Below are positions 1 through 8,696 of a DNA stretch of 63,311 bases, piece after piece. The notes below the pieces were generated by a model. The model did no database searches, was not told where the DNA came from, and saw only the letters and a program-made list of their open reading frames with translations. Origin of the DNA: JBFXAN01 sp050184225 (GTDB lineage Bacteria > Chloroflexota > Dehalococcoidia > CAUJGQ01); assembly GCA_050184225.1 (NCBI GenBank), contig JBFXAN010000015.1, positions 1-63,311 of the forward strand. The letters are read 5' to 3'. Position 1 is the first letter of the stretch; every line of letters starts with the position of its first letter. Both the position numbers and the translations under genes were made by a program.

Positions 1-105
1 CCGAAGAAGGTCGCCCTGGTCGCCTGCATGCATAAGCTGCTCCGCCTCCGCCATGCCATCCTCCGCACCGAAACCCCGTGGCAGCCGCACCTGGAGGTGG
101 CCTAA
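1..105 (+). CDS. IS110-family transposase, C-terminal fragment (runs off left edge)
   Basis: The first 34 codons read in frame to a TAA stop and include KKVALVACMHKLLRLRHAIL followed by TPW. This is the usual end of IS110/IS1111 transposases, where a KVALVA-x-MRKLL motif closes the C-terminal (Transposase_20) region. Only the tail is in the window, so whether the element is intact cannot be judged. Family assignment rests on this short motif alone. Confidence 0.75.
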   Translation, partial: PKKVALVACMHKLLRLRHAILRTETPWQPHLEVA

Positions 106-117
106 TCAAGACAGTTG

Positions 118-279
118 CTCACCCCCGGCCCCTCTCCCAAGCTTGGGAGAGGGGAGCCTGATCGGCACGGGTTGACCAGTATCTGTCGCTGTGCAATCAG
201 TGCCGATCGATCAAGCTGGCAACACCGGTTCACTGAGGCTCCCCTCTCCCGTCACGACGGGAGAGGGGTCGGGGGTGAG
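118..279. repeat. Inverted repeat with two GC-rich hairpins
   Basis: The 21-base arm at 118-138 and the arm at 259-279 are inverted copies of each other with one mismatch. Each arm also belongs to a local hairpin: a 10-bp stem around AAGCTT at 129-154, and a 10-bp stem at 241-268. The structure lies between the transposase end and the 3' end of a convergent gene. It could be a dispersed intergenic palindrome of the host or a bidirectional terminator. There is no T-run. Confidence 0.7.
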
Positions 280-289
280 GGCGAGAGTC

Positions 290-1525
290 CTATTCCCGCG
301 GCAGGCCGAGGCCGCGGGTGGCGACGATGTTGCGCTGGATCTCGCTGGAGCCGCCGTAGATCGTGACGGCGACGGTGCCGAGGTAGCTCTGCGGGTAGCG
401 GCCGCGGGCGGTGGCGTAGGGGGAGGATGCGCCCATCACGTTGCCGTACAGGCCGGTAACTTTCATGCCGGTGCGGGCGACGCGTTGTTGCAACTCGGTG
501 TTGAACAGCTTGGCGATCGATGCTTCGTAGTTGGGGATCATACCCCGGTCCTGCATCGAGATCACGCGGTAGGAGAGCATCTTGGCGACGTTCGCCTCGA
601 CCATCCGGTCGGCTAGCTCCGTCTTGATCGCCGGGCTGTGGCCGAGCGTGCTCTTCTCGCCGCCCTCGCGGGCGAACTTGACCAGTTCCTCGACCGCCTG
701 CCGCTGGCTGACGGCGTTGCCGATGCCGCTACGCTCGAAGTCGAGCGTGGTCGCGCCGACGTACCAGCCGCGATTGACCTCGCCGACGACGTTGCGCCGG
801 GGGACACGGACGTTGTCGAAGTAGACCTGATTGAAGGCGGCGGAGCCGGCCATCGTCACCAGCGGCTGGACGGTGATGCCGGGGCTGCTCATCGGCAGGA
901 GCAGGTAGGTGATGCCGCGGTGCTTCGGCGCATCGGGATCGGAGCGCACCATCATGAACATCCAGTTGGCGAACTGGGCGCCGGAGGTCCAGATCTTCTG
1001 CCCATTGACGACGAAGTCATCGCCGTCGAGCACGGCGCGCGTCTGGAGCGAGGCGAGGTCCGACCCCGCGCCCGGCTCGGAGAAGCCCTGGCACCAGTTG
1101 GTTTCGCCGGAGATGATCTTGGGCAGGTACTCCGCCTTCTGCTCCTCGGTGCCGTGCGCCATCAGCGTCGGGCCGACCATCGAGATGCCCATGCCGCCGA
1201 CGCCGGGGGCACGCGCCTCGGCGAACTCCTCGTTGAGGATGAACTGCTCTTTCACGGAGAGGCCGCCACCGCCGACCTCCTTCGGCCAGGCCGGGGCGAT
1301 CCAGCCCTTCTCCTTGAGCTTGTCCCGCCAGACCTTCATCCCCTCGGTCATGCGACTGCGCGTCTCGGCGCCGGAGCGGGCGCGGGTATCCGGCCGCTCG
1401 CCATCACCTTCCATCCAGCCGCGCATACCACGCATCGCCGCGCGGACGGAGGGCAACTCCGTCTGGAGGAACCCGCGCACCTGCTCGCGCCACTGCGCCT
1501 CATCCTGGGTGTCCTTAAAGTCCAT
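290..1525 (-). CDS. Acyl-CoA dehydrogenase family protein
   Basis: This 411-residue protein has the usual length and layout of FAD-dependent acyl-CoA dehydrogenases, which introduce an alpha-beta double bond into acyl-CoA and pass electrons to ETF. Visible features are the alpha-helical N-terminus, the middle-domain signature CQGFSEPGAGSDLASL then KIWTSGAQ (FAD and substrate contacts), and the C-terminal YGGSSEIQRNIVATRGLGLP that closes the FAD-binding domain. The position of the catalytic glutamate was not assigned, so substrate range is open. It stands alone on the minus strand, with the inverted repeat just past its stop. Confidence 0.93.
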   Translation of the reverse strand: MDFKDTQDEAQWREQVRGFLQTELPSVRAAMRGMRGWMEGDGERPDTRARSGAETRSRMTEGMKVWRDKLKEKGWIAPAWPKEVGGGGLSVKEQFILNEEFAEARAPGVGGMGISMVGPTLMAHGTEEQKAEYLPKIISGETNWCQGFSEPGAGSDLASLQTRAVLDGDDFVVNGQKIWTSGAQFANWMFMMVRSDPDAPKHRGITYLLLPMSSPGITVQPLVTMAGSAAFNQVYFDNVRVPRRNVVGEVNRGWYVGATTLDFERSGIGNAVSQRQAVEELVKFAREGGEKSTLGHSPAIKTELADRMVEANVAKMLSYRVISMQDRGMIPNYEASIAKLFNTELQQRVARTGMKVTGLYGNVMGASSPYATARGRYPQSYLGTVAVTIYGGSSEIQRNIVATRGLGLPRE

Positions 1526-1692
1526 GCGATCCCTCGAATGTGAACGTTTACAACCCTTGATCGCACTTTACGCAAGCGTGAGTGATCGAGCAAGATCGAT
1601 GCCGAAATTCAGGATGCTGACAAGCCCCGGTCTGCCGCCTCCAGCGCCACCGCCCAATCCGCGCGGCGCGGCCGAACAGCGAACGACTCCAG

Positions 1693-2130
1693 CTATAGCG
1701 TGATCAGCGGCACGGGAGTGACGAAGCCCGTCCCCAGATGCGCCTTCTGCAACTCACGCCGCATCGAACCGGCACCCGCACCGATGTGTAGATGTGGTTG
1801 TGCGACGGGGCTACGGCCGGATGGGTGCCAGTGGTAGGCGCCGATTTCGTGACCGTCGGTGCTATCGAGTCGATAGTCGTAACCAGCTGTCACTGCCTGC
1901 CACATCCGACGTGGGTCACGCGACGCATCGGATGCCAGCGTGAAGAAGTGCCGAATTGATAACGTGAGCCGACCAGCACTCGAAGCGCCCGCAACGTTTC
2001 CGGCTACGGTGAAGGCGCTTTCAATCGCATCGACTCGATCGATCAGCACGGCAGGAGTTACGCATGACAGAGCGCTTTGGAGGGCGTCGCGCATTCGTCG
2101 GGCGACGGTTGGTGTGGCGCCGCTGATCAC
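1693..2130 (-). CDS. Conserved hypothetical protein with HWHP/PHLHIG motifs
   Basis: A 145-residue protein of no recognised function. The C-terminal half carries two histidine-rich stretches, AYHWHPSGRS and QPHLHIGAG, which could bind a metal or form a small active site. The start ATG overlaps the stop of the upstream gene (1693-2130 follows 2127-2354) by four bases, so the two are translationally coupled. The pair resembles a two-gene toxin-antitoxin layout (small acidic protein first), but I do not recognise either family, so this is only a suggestion. Confidence 0.7.
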   Translation of the reverse strand: MISGATPTVARRMRDALQSALSCVTPAVLIDRVDAIESAFTVAGNVAGASSAGRLTLSIRHFFTLASDASRDPRRMWQAVTAGYDYRLDSTDGHEIGAYHWHPSGRSPVAQPHLHIGAGAGSMRRELQKAHLGTGFVTPVPLITL

Positions 2131-2354
2131 GGTGCCGCCGCTTGATTGCGCTCAAGCGATTCGAGTTCCATGGCGAGCCACATCACGTCCGGGTTGTCAT
2201 CCGGGTCGTCATATTCGCCGGCGTGATAGCGGCGGGCGAACTCCTCGACGCCAATACCGAGGCGCCGGCGCGTATCCTCGTCCAGCAGCTTCCAGGCTTC
2301 CTCATGCGTGATCTCGCGATAGGTGACGCCGGTTTCTTCTGGTTCGGAAGTCAT
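2127..2354 (-). CDS. Small acidic hypothetical protein, coupled to downstream gene
   Basis: A 75-residue acidic protein beginning MTSEPEETGVTYREITHEE, with an HEEAWKLLDEDTRRRLGIGVEEFARRY-like helical segment. It overlaps the next gene by four bases. Small acidic proteins placed first in such pairs are often antitoxins or regulators. No DNA-binding motif is obvious, so the function is unknown. Confidence 0.65.
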   Translation of the reverse strand: MTSEPEETGVTYREITHEEAWKLLDEDTRRRLGIGVEEFARRYHAGEYDDPDDNPDVMWLAMELESLERNQAAAP

Positions 2355-2472
2355 GGCTAAATCCCTCGATGGTCAGTGTAGCATTCGGAGTTTCGTGTCC
2401 GGCTCGGCGGCTGCTCGCCCGAACGACGGCAGTCCGCCATACTGATGCGGAGTAGGACAAGGGGGAACGGCG

Positions 2473-3471
2473 ATGCACAAGCTATCGGTGGGTGTGGACT
2501 GGCAGGGATCGCTCGACCGCGAGCGGATGTATGACAACGTGCGCGCGGCCGACGAGAGCGGCGTGCATTCGGTCTGGGTCGCGGAGGCGTGGGGGCGGGA
2601 TGCCTTCTCCATCCTGACGCTGCTGGCGGATCGGACGAAGAACATCCAACTTGGCACCGGCATCGTCAATATCTTCTCCCGCTCGCCGGGTGCGCTGGCG
2701 CAGCACTTCACGACGCTGGATGAGATCTCGAACGGCCGGATGATCATCGGGCTCGGCACGAGCGGCGCCCAGGTGATCGAACATTTCCACGGCGTCCCCT
2801 TCCAGCGTGGCCTGCGCCGGTTGCGCGAGTACGTCGAGATCATCAACATGCTGGTCGCCGGCGAGCCGCTCAACTATGAGGGCGAGATCTATAACCTCAA
2901 GCGCGGCTTCACGCTGCGCTTCGATACCGTCCGCAAGCACATCCCGATCTACCTCGCCACGCTCAACCCGGCCAGCGTCCGCCAGACCGCCCGGATCGCC
3001 GACGGTTGGATCCCGATCTGGACGCCGATTGAGAAAGTCGATGAGGAGATCAAACTGCTGCGCGAGACCGCTGCCAAGGCGGGCCGCGACCCGGAGTCGA
3101 TCACCGTTCGCTCCCCCGGCGGCATCACGATCACGCAGAACCTCGATCGGGCGAAGGCGGGTGTCGCCGGTGGCCTCGCCTTCTACGTCTCCCGGATGGG
3201 TGTCTTCTACTACGAACACGTCTCCCGGCTGGGCTACGCCGACGAAGCGGCGGCGATCAAGCGGGCGTGGGACGAGGGCGGCTCACAGGCGGGCATCGCC
3301 GCCGTGCCGGAGCACCTGCAGCAGCAGATGGGGTTCGTCACCGATTCCGTCGATGCCGCCCGCGAGCGCCTCGCCGAGCAGGAGGCCGCCGGTATCAACC
3401 TGCACGCGGTCAGCGTCGACGCCGAGACACCACAGGAACGCGCCAAGATCTACGAGCAACTCGTCTCCTAA
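2473..3471 (+). CDS. LLM-class flavin/F420-dependent oxidoreductase
   Basis: A 332-residue luciferase-like monooxygenase fold protein. Features typical of the family are GVDWQGSLDRERM, the beta-barrel segment SVWVAEAWGRDAFSILTLLA, then KNIQLGTGIVNIFSRSPG-A, and the phosphate-binding region near GRMIIGLGTSGAQVIE with FHG. These enzymes use reduced FMN or F420 to oxidise alcohols, aldehydes or heterocycles. The start is supported by an AGGGGGAA site eight bases upstream. The F420 rather than FMN preference is inferred from resemblance to methylenetetrahydromethanopterin-reductase-type members. Confidence 0.92.
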   Translation: MHKLSVGVDWQGSLDRERMYDNVRAADESGVHSVWVAEAWGRDAFSILTLLADRTKNIQLGTGIVNIFSRSPGALAQHFTTLDEISNGRMIIGLGTSGAQVIEHFHGVPFQRGLRRLREYVEIINMLVAGEPLNYEGEIYNLKRGFTLRFDTVRKHIPIYLATLNPASVRQTARIADGWIPIWTPIEKVDEEIKLLRETAAKAGRDPESITVRSPGGITITQNLDRAKAGVAGGLAFYVSRMGVFYYEHVSRLGYADEAAAIKRAWDEGGSQAGIAAVPEHLQQQMGFVTDSVDAARERLAEQEAAGINLHAVSVDAETPQERAKIYEQLVS

Positions 3472-3750
3472 GCAAGCCTGCTCTTTTGAGTCAGAAGGCC
3501 CGGAACAGCAGCCAGTGGATGCCGAGCCACCCTCGCGGCGCAGACAGTAGAATGTCTCGTTACGGGCCGTTCTGCCGCATAGCGCATCTGTCCAGCCGGA
3601 TGAACGAAACAAAGATGGAACAATAACGCGGAGCTTCAGCTGTACAACCTGCGTCATGTGCAGGAGCACGCTGCACAACTGCACATGTACCTTGGACAAC
3701 AGGCGGGCACATCCACGCGGTAGGTCATCCCAGGTTCGGTAACGTTCTCC

Positions 3751-4050
3751 ATGCCCGATCGAAATCTGCAAATCGAGTTCAACGGCATCATTTGGTACTG
3801 GCGCGGCCCCGCCCCGTGGTACTTCGTTACCGTTCCGGTGAAGCAGTGTGATGACCTGAAATCATTACTGGGGCTCGTGACGTACGGTTGGGGAATGATC
3901 CCGGCAAAGGTTCGGATCGGCAAGACCGAGTGGAAGACTTCCCTGTTTCCCAAAGATGGCCGCTACATTGTGCCCATCAAAGCGAGTGTTCGCAAAGCAG
4001 AAAATCTTGCGGAAGGCGACACGGCGACTGTTCGGCTCGAAGTCCGCTAG
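3751..4050 (+). CDS. DUF1905 domain protein
   Basis: The 99-residue product matches the small beta-barrel DUF1905 family: FNGIIWYWRGPAPWYFVTVP at the N-terminus, then GWGMIPAKVRIGKTEWKTSLFP and YIVPIKASVRKAE, ending GDTATVRLEVR. The function of the family is unknown. The start lacks a strong ribosome site. The gene converges with the acetyltransferase on the other strand. Confidence 0.85.
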   Translation: MPDRNLQIEFNGIIWYWRGPAPWYFVTVPVKQCDDLKSLLGLVTYGWGMIPAKVRIGKTEWKTSLFPKDGRYIVPIKASVRKAENLAEGDTATVRLEVR

Positions 4051-4105
4051 GCTCGGCGCCGAGATGAAGCGTCGTATCGTGGTGCCTTGACGGTACGGTT
4101 ACCGG

Positions 4106-4690
4106 TCATGAGAGAAGTTGCTTGAGCACCGGGCTGTCGAACTCGGAAGCAAGGCAGTCCATCAAGATGATGTCGCGCGCTTCGCCGTGGAGGCGGTGCG
4201 CCTGACGGCGGCGGCCGATCTCGCGATAGCCGGCGCGGTGGTAGGCGCGGATGCCGCGCTCGTTGTAGCTGAACACCTGAAGCATGATGTTGTGCAGACC
4301 GAGTGCGGTGAAACCGTAGTCCAGCATCAGACGGGCCGTCTCCGTGCCGTAGCCTTTGCCCCAGCAGTCCTTCTCGCCGATGAGGATGCCGAAGACAGCC
4401 GTGCGATGCAGATGGTCGATGTCGTGCAGGCCGGTCGTGCCGATCGGACGGAGGGTGCCGCGCTCGTAGATCTGGAACTGGACGCCGCCGCCGCGACCGA
4501 CGCCGTCGTACCATGCCTCCTCCGCCTCCCAGGTCATCGGCCGGAGCGGCTGGCCCAGGGTTCGGATGACATCCCAGTCATTGATCCAGCGCTGATAGAG
4601 CGAAAGCAGGTCGCGCCGGAGCGGTCCGAGCGCCACCCGCTCACCGGTGATGTTGATGATCGGCGCCTGTGGTGCGTCTGCATCGGACAT
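4106..4690 (-). CDS. GNAT-family acetyltransferase (RimJ/RimL type)
   Basis: A 194-residue protein with the RimJ/RimL-like GNAT layout: GERVALGPLRRDLLSLYQRW at the start, GTTGLHDIDHLHRTAVFGI for strands 2-4, GYGTETARLMLDYGF as the acetyl-CoA pyrophosphate loop and helix, and SYNERGIRAYHRAGYREIGR near the end. It would transfer an acetyl group from acetyl-CoA to an amine, with unknown substrate. It is divergent from the second GNAT gene, with about 130 bases between them. Confidence 0.9.
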   Translation of the reverse strand: MSDADAPQAPIINITGERVALGPLRRDLLSLYQRWINDWDVIRTLGQPLRPMTWEAEEAWYDGVGRGGGVQFQIYERGTLRPIGTTGLHDIDHLHRTAVFGILIGEKDCWGKGYGTETARLMLDYGFTALGLHNIMLQVFSYNERGIRAYHRAGYREIGRRRQAHRLHGEARDIILMDCLASEFDSPVLKQLLS

Positions 4691-4820
4691 ACACTGCCTC
4701 GCCTCACTTCATTGCTCCGAGTATAGGGATTGTTCGATAGCGGCGGTGTGAGACGGTGCGCGATCGCCGGAGTTCCTTCCGGGTATGCTGATCGCGCACC
4801 TTCCATGGTGTGAGAGGCTG

Positions 4821-5354
4821 ATGCGATTCCGCCGTGCCGAGCAGCGCGACATCCCGGCGGTCGTTGATCTCTCCGGCCGCGTGCAAGAACGCCTGACCGC
4901 CTCGGGCAGCCTTCAGGAGTTTGGCCCGATCCCGGCGGAGACGGTCTCCGCGCACGTCGGCGCGCGGACCGCCTTCGTGTTGGAGGATGATGCCGCCCTG
5001 ACCGGCGGCGTGTTCGTCGAGCCGTGTGTATCACCGGTCACGGCCGGACTGCCGGAGATGCTTGATCGATGGGGACTCGATGTCTCGGATAGCGGGCTCT
5101 GGTTCTTGCAGAAGCTGATGGTGGCGCCGGCGGCACAGGGCAAGATGATCGGCCGGGTGCTGCTTGACGATGCTCTCAATCATGTCGCGGACCGAGGCGC
5201 GGGACAGGTGGTGCTGGATTGTTGGGCCGGCAACGCGAAGCTCCGCGAGTTCTACACCAATGCCGGGTTCCGGCTCCATGGCGTCTTTCCGGAGAAGGAC
5301 TACGAGGTGGCGGTGTTCATTCGCAACCTGCGTCGTCAGACCGGCTCGTCGTGA
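4821..5354 (+). CDS. GNAT-family acetyltransferase
   Basis: The product begins MRFRRAEQRDIPAVVDL, a typical GNAT opening. WFLQKLMVAPAAQGKMIGRV followed by LDDAL is the acetyl-CoA loop, and NAKLREFYTNAGFRLHG forms the last helix and strand. I chose the ATG at 4821 because GAGAGG lies six bases upstream. An in-frame ATG at 4785 would add 12 residues with no ribosome site. Substrate unknown. Confidence 0.9.
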   Translation: MRFRRAEQRDIPAVVDLSGRVQERLTASGSLQEFGPIPAETVSAHVGARTAFVLEDDAALTGGVFVEPCVSPVTAGLPEMLDRWGLDVSDSGLWFLQKLMVAPAAQGKMIGRVLLDDALNHVADRGAGQVVLDCWAGNAKLREFYTNAGFRLHGVFPEKDYEVAVFIRNLRRQTGSS

Positions 5355-5506
5355 TCGGAGGGGGAGCGGCGGAAGAACCGGCTGATCCAGCGGGCCAGGA
5401 GGGCCGTACCGATCCCGGCGACCAGGATCAACGGCAGCATCCACTCGCGGCCGCTGTGCGCCGCGTGAAAACCGTGCAGCACCACCGGCAGCACGAGCGA
5501 ATCCAC
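5336..5506 (-). CDS. Small membrane protein, hypothetical
   Basis: Starting at a GTG with GGGAGG ten bases upstream, the product is 56 residues with one clear transmembrane segment (MLPLILVAGIGTALLARWI) followed by a basic RFFRRSP tail and an acidic end. Its last codons overlap the convergent acetyltransferase gene. The frame is open further upstream, but that part lacks a start supported by a ribosome site. No function recognised. Confidence 0.55.
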   Translation of the reverse strand: MDSLVLPVVLHGFHAAHSGREWMLPLILVAGIGTALLARWISRFFRRSPSDHDEPV

Positions 5507-5667
5507 GATGAGCGTGCCTCCCGACTCCACACTATCAGATGGAGTGTGGCTTGCCCTCCGAGAATGTTGTGCAAAGAATCCACCGATGGACGATAGCACC
5601 AGCGCTTTCGTGCCGGCACACTAGCGGGTGACTCACTTTGCGGTTCCCCACGAGGTTCAAAGCAAGC

Positions 5668-5943
5668 ATGAATGACGAAACCCCGTGGCTGGCGCTGGGC
5701 GAGCGGCTCGGTTCCGCTCGCCGGCGCCTCTTTCTCTCGCAAAACCAGGTGGCCCAACGCGTGGGCATTACCCAGGGCGCATATTCCCAGATTGAGCGTG
5801 GCCGGATCCGGCCCCGGCTCTCGCACCTGCGGACGCTCAGCGCCCTGCTTCACCTCTCGCTTGCGGAACTCCTGCCACTCGCCGGATACGAGGTGGATGC
5901 CCTGGTCACGTCGGTGGCGATGGACCTCGCCCTGGGCAGCTAG
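5668..5943 (+). CDS. XRE-family helix-turn-helix regulator
   Basis: About 91 residues with an HTH_3 domain: LGERLGSARRRLFLSQNQVA then RVGITQGAYSQIERG for the two DNA-binding helices, followed by LLHLSLAELLPLAGYEV. It resembles the minus-strand regulator at 10949-11200 in both the HTH and the ELL-x-LAGYE ending, so the two are paralogues. The start at 5668 puts the HTH near the N-terminus. An upstream ATG at 5638 is possible. Confidence 0.82.
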   Translation: MNDETPWLALGERLGSARRRLFLSQNQVAQRVGITQGAYSQIERGRIRPRLSHLRTLSALLHLSLAELLPLAGYEVDALVTSVAMDLALGS

Positions 5944-6072
5944 CGGTCCGGCGTCCCGCCTGGTGGGATCAACTTCGACCGGAAACCGCGCCGTCCGCCG
6001 ACACCGCCCGCAAGGTCGATGGTGGCAACTGCGCGTGATCGACGCGGCGATGCCGCAATGCCTGTGATACGG

Positions 6073-6100
6073 CAAGGCCGGGGCCGAAACCCCGGCCTTG
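6073..6100 (+). terminator. Hairpin, probable terminator
   Basis: An 11-bp perfect stem (CAAGGCCGGGG with its complement) around a 6-base loop lies in the gap 5944-6289, after the XRE gene. The right side is TCGCTGCCTTCC rather than a clean T-run, so termination efficiency is uncertain. Nothing else is visible in this 346-base gap. Confidence 0.5.
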
Positions 6101-6289
6101 TCGCTGCCTTCCTTCCCGAACCAGGGTACCATTTCGGGCAGTTGCTGGGGATGCGTCACCGGCCGATCACGCCGGCCCATCATCCCGATCGTCGTGCCAT
6201 GACATCGGCTTGTTCGCGCCGAAGAGGGACGGCTGTGACATCATGGCGAAACGCGAAGGTGAGTCGATGCTGCCGCGAATACACCGCCG

Positions 6290-7591
6290 ATGAGCCGGTC
6301 GGGTGAATCGGAGATGGGTGCATCAGTTGCCCTCGAAGCCGTGCCCGACGAAGGTGCTCAGCGCGGACGCCGGTCCGTCGTCGCGCGCCGGCTGCCCGCG
6401 CTTACCGCTCCCGCATTTCGGATCTACTGGTGCGGGATGCTGGTCGCGGATGGCGCGACCTTCATGTTCCAGATCACGGCGGCGTGGCTGGTCTACGAGC
6501 TCACCGCGCCGCCGTTGAACGTCGCCGTCATGCTCGGCGTCCTCGGTTTCTGCCGGACGATCCCGATGCTGGCCTTTGTCCTGGTCGGCGGTGTCACCGC
6601 CGATCGGCTCGGCCGTCGCACGATGTTGCAGCTGACCAACGGCGCGTCCGCGGCCTTTGCCACCACGTTCGGCGTGATCGCACTCCTGGGGTGGATGAAT
6701 GTCTGGCTGGTCCTGGTCGCGGCGATCGTGATGGGAACGGCAATGGCGTTCAACCGCCCTGCCCATCAAGCGTTCATCCGCGACCTGGTTCCGGCCGGGT
6801 CGCTCCAGAATGCCGTGGGACTGACGGCCCTCACGCAGAACGTGTTGCGCATCGGCGCCCCGCTCCTTGCCGGCGCGCTGCTTGCGACAGGAAGCGGCGC
6901 GATTCCCCTGCTGATCGTGGCCTCCGGCTACGCCGTCATGGCGATGCTCGTGACGATGATCCGCGTTCCCCAACCATCGGCGTCCAATGCGAGCATCCTC
7001 GCGTCGCTGGGTGAAGTGTTCCGATATATCAGGTCAGACCGTCTCGTGTTGGCGCTGCTGCTGGTCGAAACAATCCCCGGCTTGTTTGCGCTGCCGTTTG
7101 CCACGCTCTTGCCGATCTTCGCCGGCTCAGTCCATGGTCACGGGGCGGGTGGCCTCGGCGTGATGCAGTCGTTCGTCGGCATCGGCGCATTGACCGGCGC
7201 GCTGCTGCTCACGCTCATGACCGGCATCCGGCGCCGCGGCGTGCTGTTGATCGGCGCGATCACCACGTTCGGCATCGCCCTGATCGTGTTCGCGCTGACG
7301 GAGAGCTGGCCGCTCGCACTCGCCATGCTCGCCCTGGCCGGATTCGCCGACGCGCTCTACATCCTCACGATCTTCGGCCTGTTGCTCGCGAAGTCGCCGG
7401 AGCACCTCCGCGGCCGGGTGATGAGTGTGTTCACGCTAACGGATACGGGGATGACGCCGCTGGGAAGCATGCTCGTCGGTGGATTGGCCGGGATGGTCGG
7501 CGCCCAGGCCGCGCTGGCGGCCAGCGGTACCGTCGTCGTCGCCGGCATCCTCGGCGTGGCGGCCAGGTTCCCCCGCCTGCGCCGCGCCTGA
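6290..7591 (+). CDS. MFS transporter (MFS_3, EntS-like)
   Basis: A 433-residue integral membrane protein with about 12 hydrophobic segments. It contains the MFS loop motif GGVTADRLGRRTMLQ between helices 2 and 3, and NRPAHQAFIRDLVP, which is typical of the MFS_3 exporters related to enterobactin exporter EntS. It most likely exports a small molecule by proton antiport, substrate unknown. The start is uncertain (6290 or 6314) because no strong ribosome site precedes either. Confidence 0.9.
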   Translation: MSRSGESEMGASVALEAVPDEGAQRGRRSVVARRLPALTAPAFRIYWCGMLVADGATFMFQITAAWLVYELTAPPLNVAVMLGVLGFCRTIPMLAFVLVGGVTADRLGRRTMLQLTNGASAAFATTFGVIALLGWMNVWLVLVAAIVMGTAMAFNRPAHQAFIRDLVPAGSLQNAVGLTALTQNVLRIGAPLLAGALLATGSGAIPLLIVASGYAVMAMLVTMIRVPQPSASNASILASLGEVFRYIRSDRLVLALLLVETIPGLFALPFATLLPIFAGSVHGHGAGGLGVMQSFVGIGALTGALLLTLMTGIRRRGVLLIGAITTFGIALIVFALTESWPLALAMLALAGFADALYILTIFGLLLAKSPEHLRGRVMSVFTLTDTGMTPLGSMLVGGLAGMVGAQAALAASGTVVVAGILGVAARFPRLRRA

Positions 7592-7597
7592 ATCGCG

Positions 7598-7630
7598 CAA
7601 AGCAAAACCCCCGGCTCAGCACCGGGGGTT
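7598..7630. terminator. Bidirectional intrinsic terminator
   Basis: A 9-bp stem (AACCCCCGG pairing with CCGGGGGTT) with a 7-base loop lies at 7606-7630. On the minus strand it is followed by TTTTGCTTTG, so it terminates the minus-strand gene at 7652-7870 well and may also stop the MFS transcript. An almost identical terminator follows the related phage gene at 51176-51394. Confidence 0.85.
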
Positions 7631-7651
7631 ACCTATCTTCAACCATTGCCA

Positions 7652-7870
7652 TCATTGCGCCGCAATCACGCCCGCGCGAGCAACGAGTTCTCTCCCTTCA
7701 GCGATCACGCGTCGTTCCCCACTTGGCGTGACGGTAACGAGAATCCATGGGTCAGCCACGTCGAGCCCGAATCGCACAACCGCGTCCCGCACAGCGTCGA
7801 ACGCCGCGCCCTCGTCCGAGAACGACTCGAGCGCGTTGCCCGTGTCGGTATCAAAAAGTGTGTACGCCAT
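7652..7870 (-). CDS. Small conserved hypothetical protein, paralogue of a phage cassette gene
   Basis: With the ATG at 7870 and AAGGAGG seven bases upstream, the product is 72 residues starting MAYTLFDTDTGNALESF and ending IAEGRELVARAGVIAAQ. It aligns over its full length with the phage-borne protein at 51176-51394 (MAFELWNRESANIIGEF, ending with an IAIGEDLLRR segment). Function unknown. Confidence 0.78.
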   Translation of the reverse strand: MAYTLFDTDTGNALESFSDEGAAFDAVRDAVVRFGLDVADPWILVTVTPSGERRVIAEGRELVARAGVIAAQ

Positions 7871-8169
7871 ACTGCCCCTCCTTGGGGCTCGCAGTTCTAC
7901 GCTGACACAACCGAGACTACCCTGGCAAGCAGATCGATCGCACCCGCCCAAAAGGGTGTAAGGACGCGTTGGGAAAATCTCTGATCTCGCGGTAGGATGG
8001 CGGCATCACGCATGAGTTGGGTGCCGAGGTGAGTGGTCAACGCTACGCGAGTGATCTGAGTGAAGCGAGGGGCTGCACTGATGTATATACGCACTGGTCG
8101 AATTGAATCCGTCTAGCATGTGCCACAGCATGTGTGTAGCATGAATGCATGCGTTGGCGCTGAAATCGA
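7871..8169. other. Intergenic stretch without a supported gene
   Basis: About 300 bases between two minus-strand genes. It should hold the promoter of the 7652-7870 gene and the 3' end of the low-GC operon. I see no convincing open frame, tRNA or terminator. Confidence 0.5.
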
Positions 8170-8691
8170 TTACTTCAACGATTTCGGTAATGCAATACGT
8201 GAGAAATAGTTGCCAAATCGCTGCGATAGTTGCTCAGTATATGGAGATATAAGTCTCCAACGTGAACCTAATCGCTCTGCATGTGTAACCATGTATCCTA
8301 CAGGCAGACTGTAGAGTTCTCCGAAATCTACGACCAAGCCAGGTCGTGTTCCATCAGGATCGTTAGGATCTGCAAGTAAATGGAGAGCCTCATGCCGATT
8401 CTTGGCAACCGCATTCCATGCGCCCGAATTGCCATATTTAGGGTTAACACTTTCGAACTCTTCAAGTGTGTACGCACCACACAATGCAACAAATCGAGCC
8501 TTGTTATTCTCGAAATCGCAACTTTGCGTTAGTACAATGAGCCGTTGCTTATGTCCGTCAAATTGATACGGTCCGCCGATTTCCCCAGGCATCGGTGGGA
8601 GGAGGTCGGCGGGCATAACTGGAACAACACAGTCGGGCAGCAGATCACCTTGAGCCAGTTGTGGCCCTGTTACCTCGCACCACCACGACAC
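8170..8691 (-). CDS. Hypothetical protein, third gene of TIGR04255 operon
   Basis: A 173-residue protein starting at a GTG with GGAG eight bases upstream. It contains LIVLTQSCDFENNKARFVALCGAY, with two cysteines and LTQSCD, then PGLVVDFGELYSLPVGYM and RWRLISPYTEQLSQRFGNYF-S near the C-terminus. Proteins with the LTQSCD then RL-SPY-E-LSQ pattern occur as uncharacterised cytoplasmic proteins. The gene follows the 100-residue gene by five bases. The base composition is clearly more AT-rich than the metabolic genes to the left, which suggests transfer. Confidence 0.75.
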   Translation of the reverse strand: MSWWCEVTGPQLAQGDLLPDCVVPVMPADLLPPMPGEIGGPYQFDGHKQRLIVLTQSCDFENNKARFVALCGAYTLEEFESVNPKYGNSGAWNAVAKNRHEALHLLADPNDPDGTRPGLVVDFGELYSLPVGYMVTHAERLGSRWRLISPYTEQLSQRFGNYFSRIALPKSLK

Positions 8692-8696
8692 TATAG

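Noticed and set aside
638..1543. A long open frame on the plus strand opposite the acyl-CoA dehydrogenase.
   Set aside because: It is a shadow of a high-GC gene: the minus-strand protein has clear family motifs and this frame has none.
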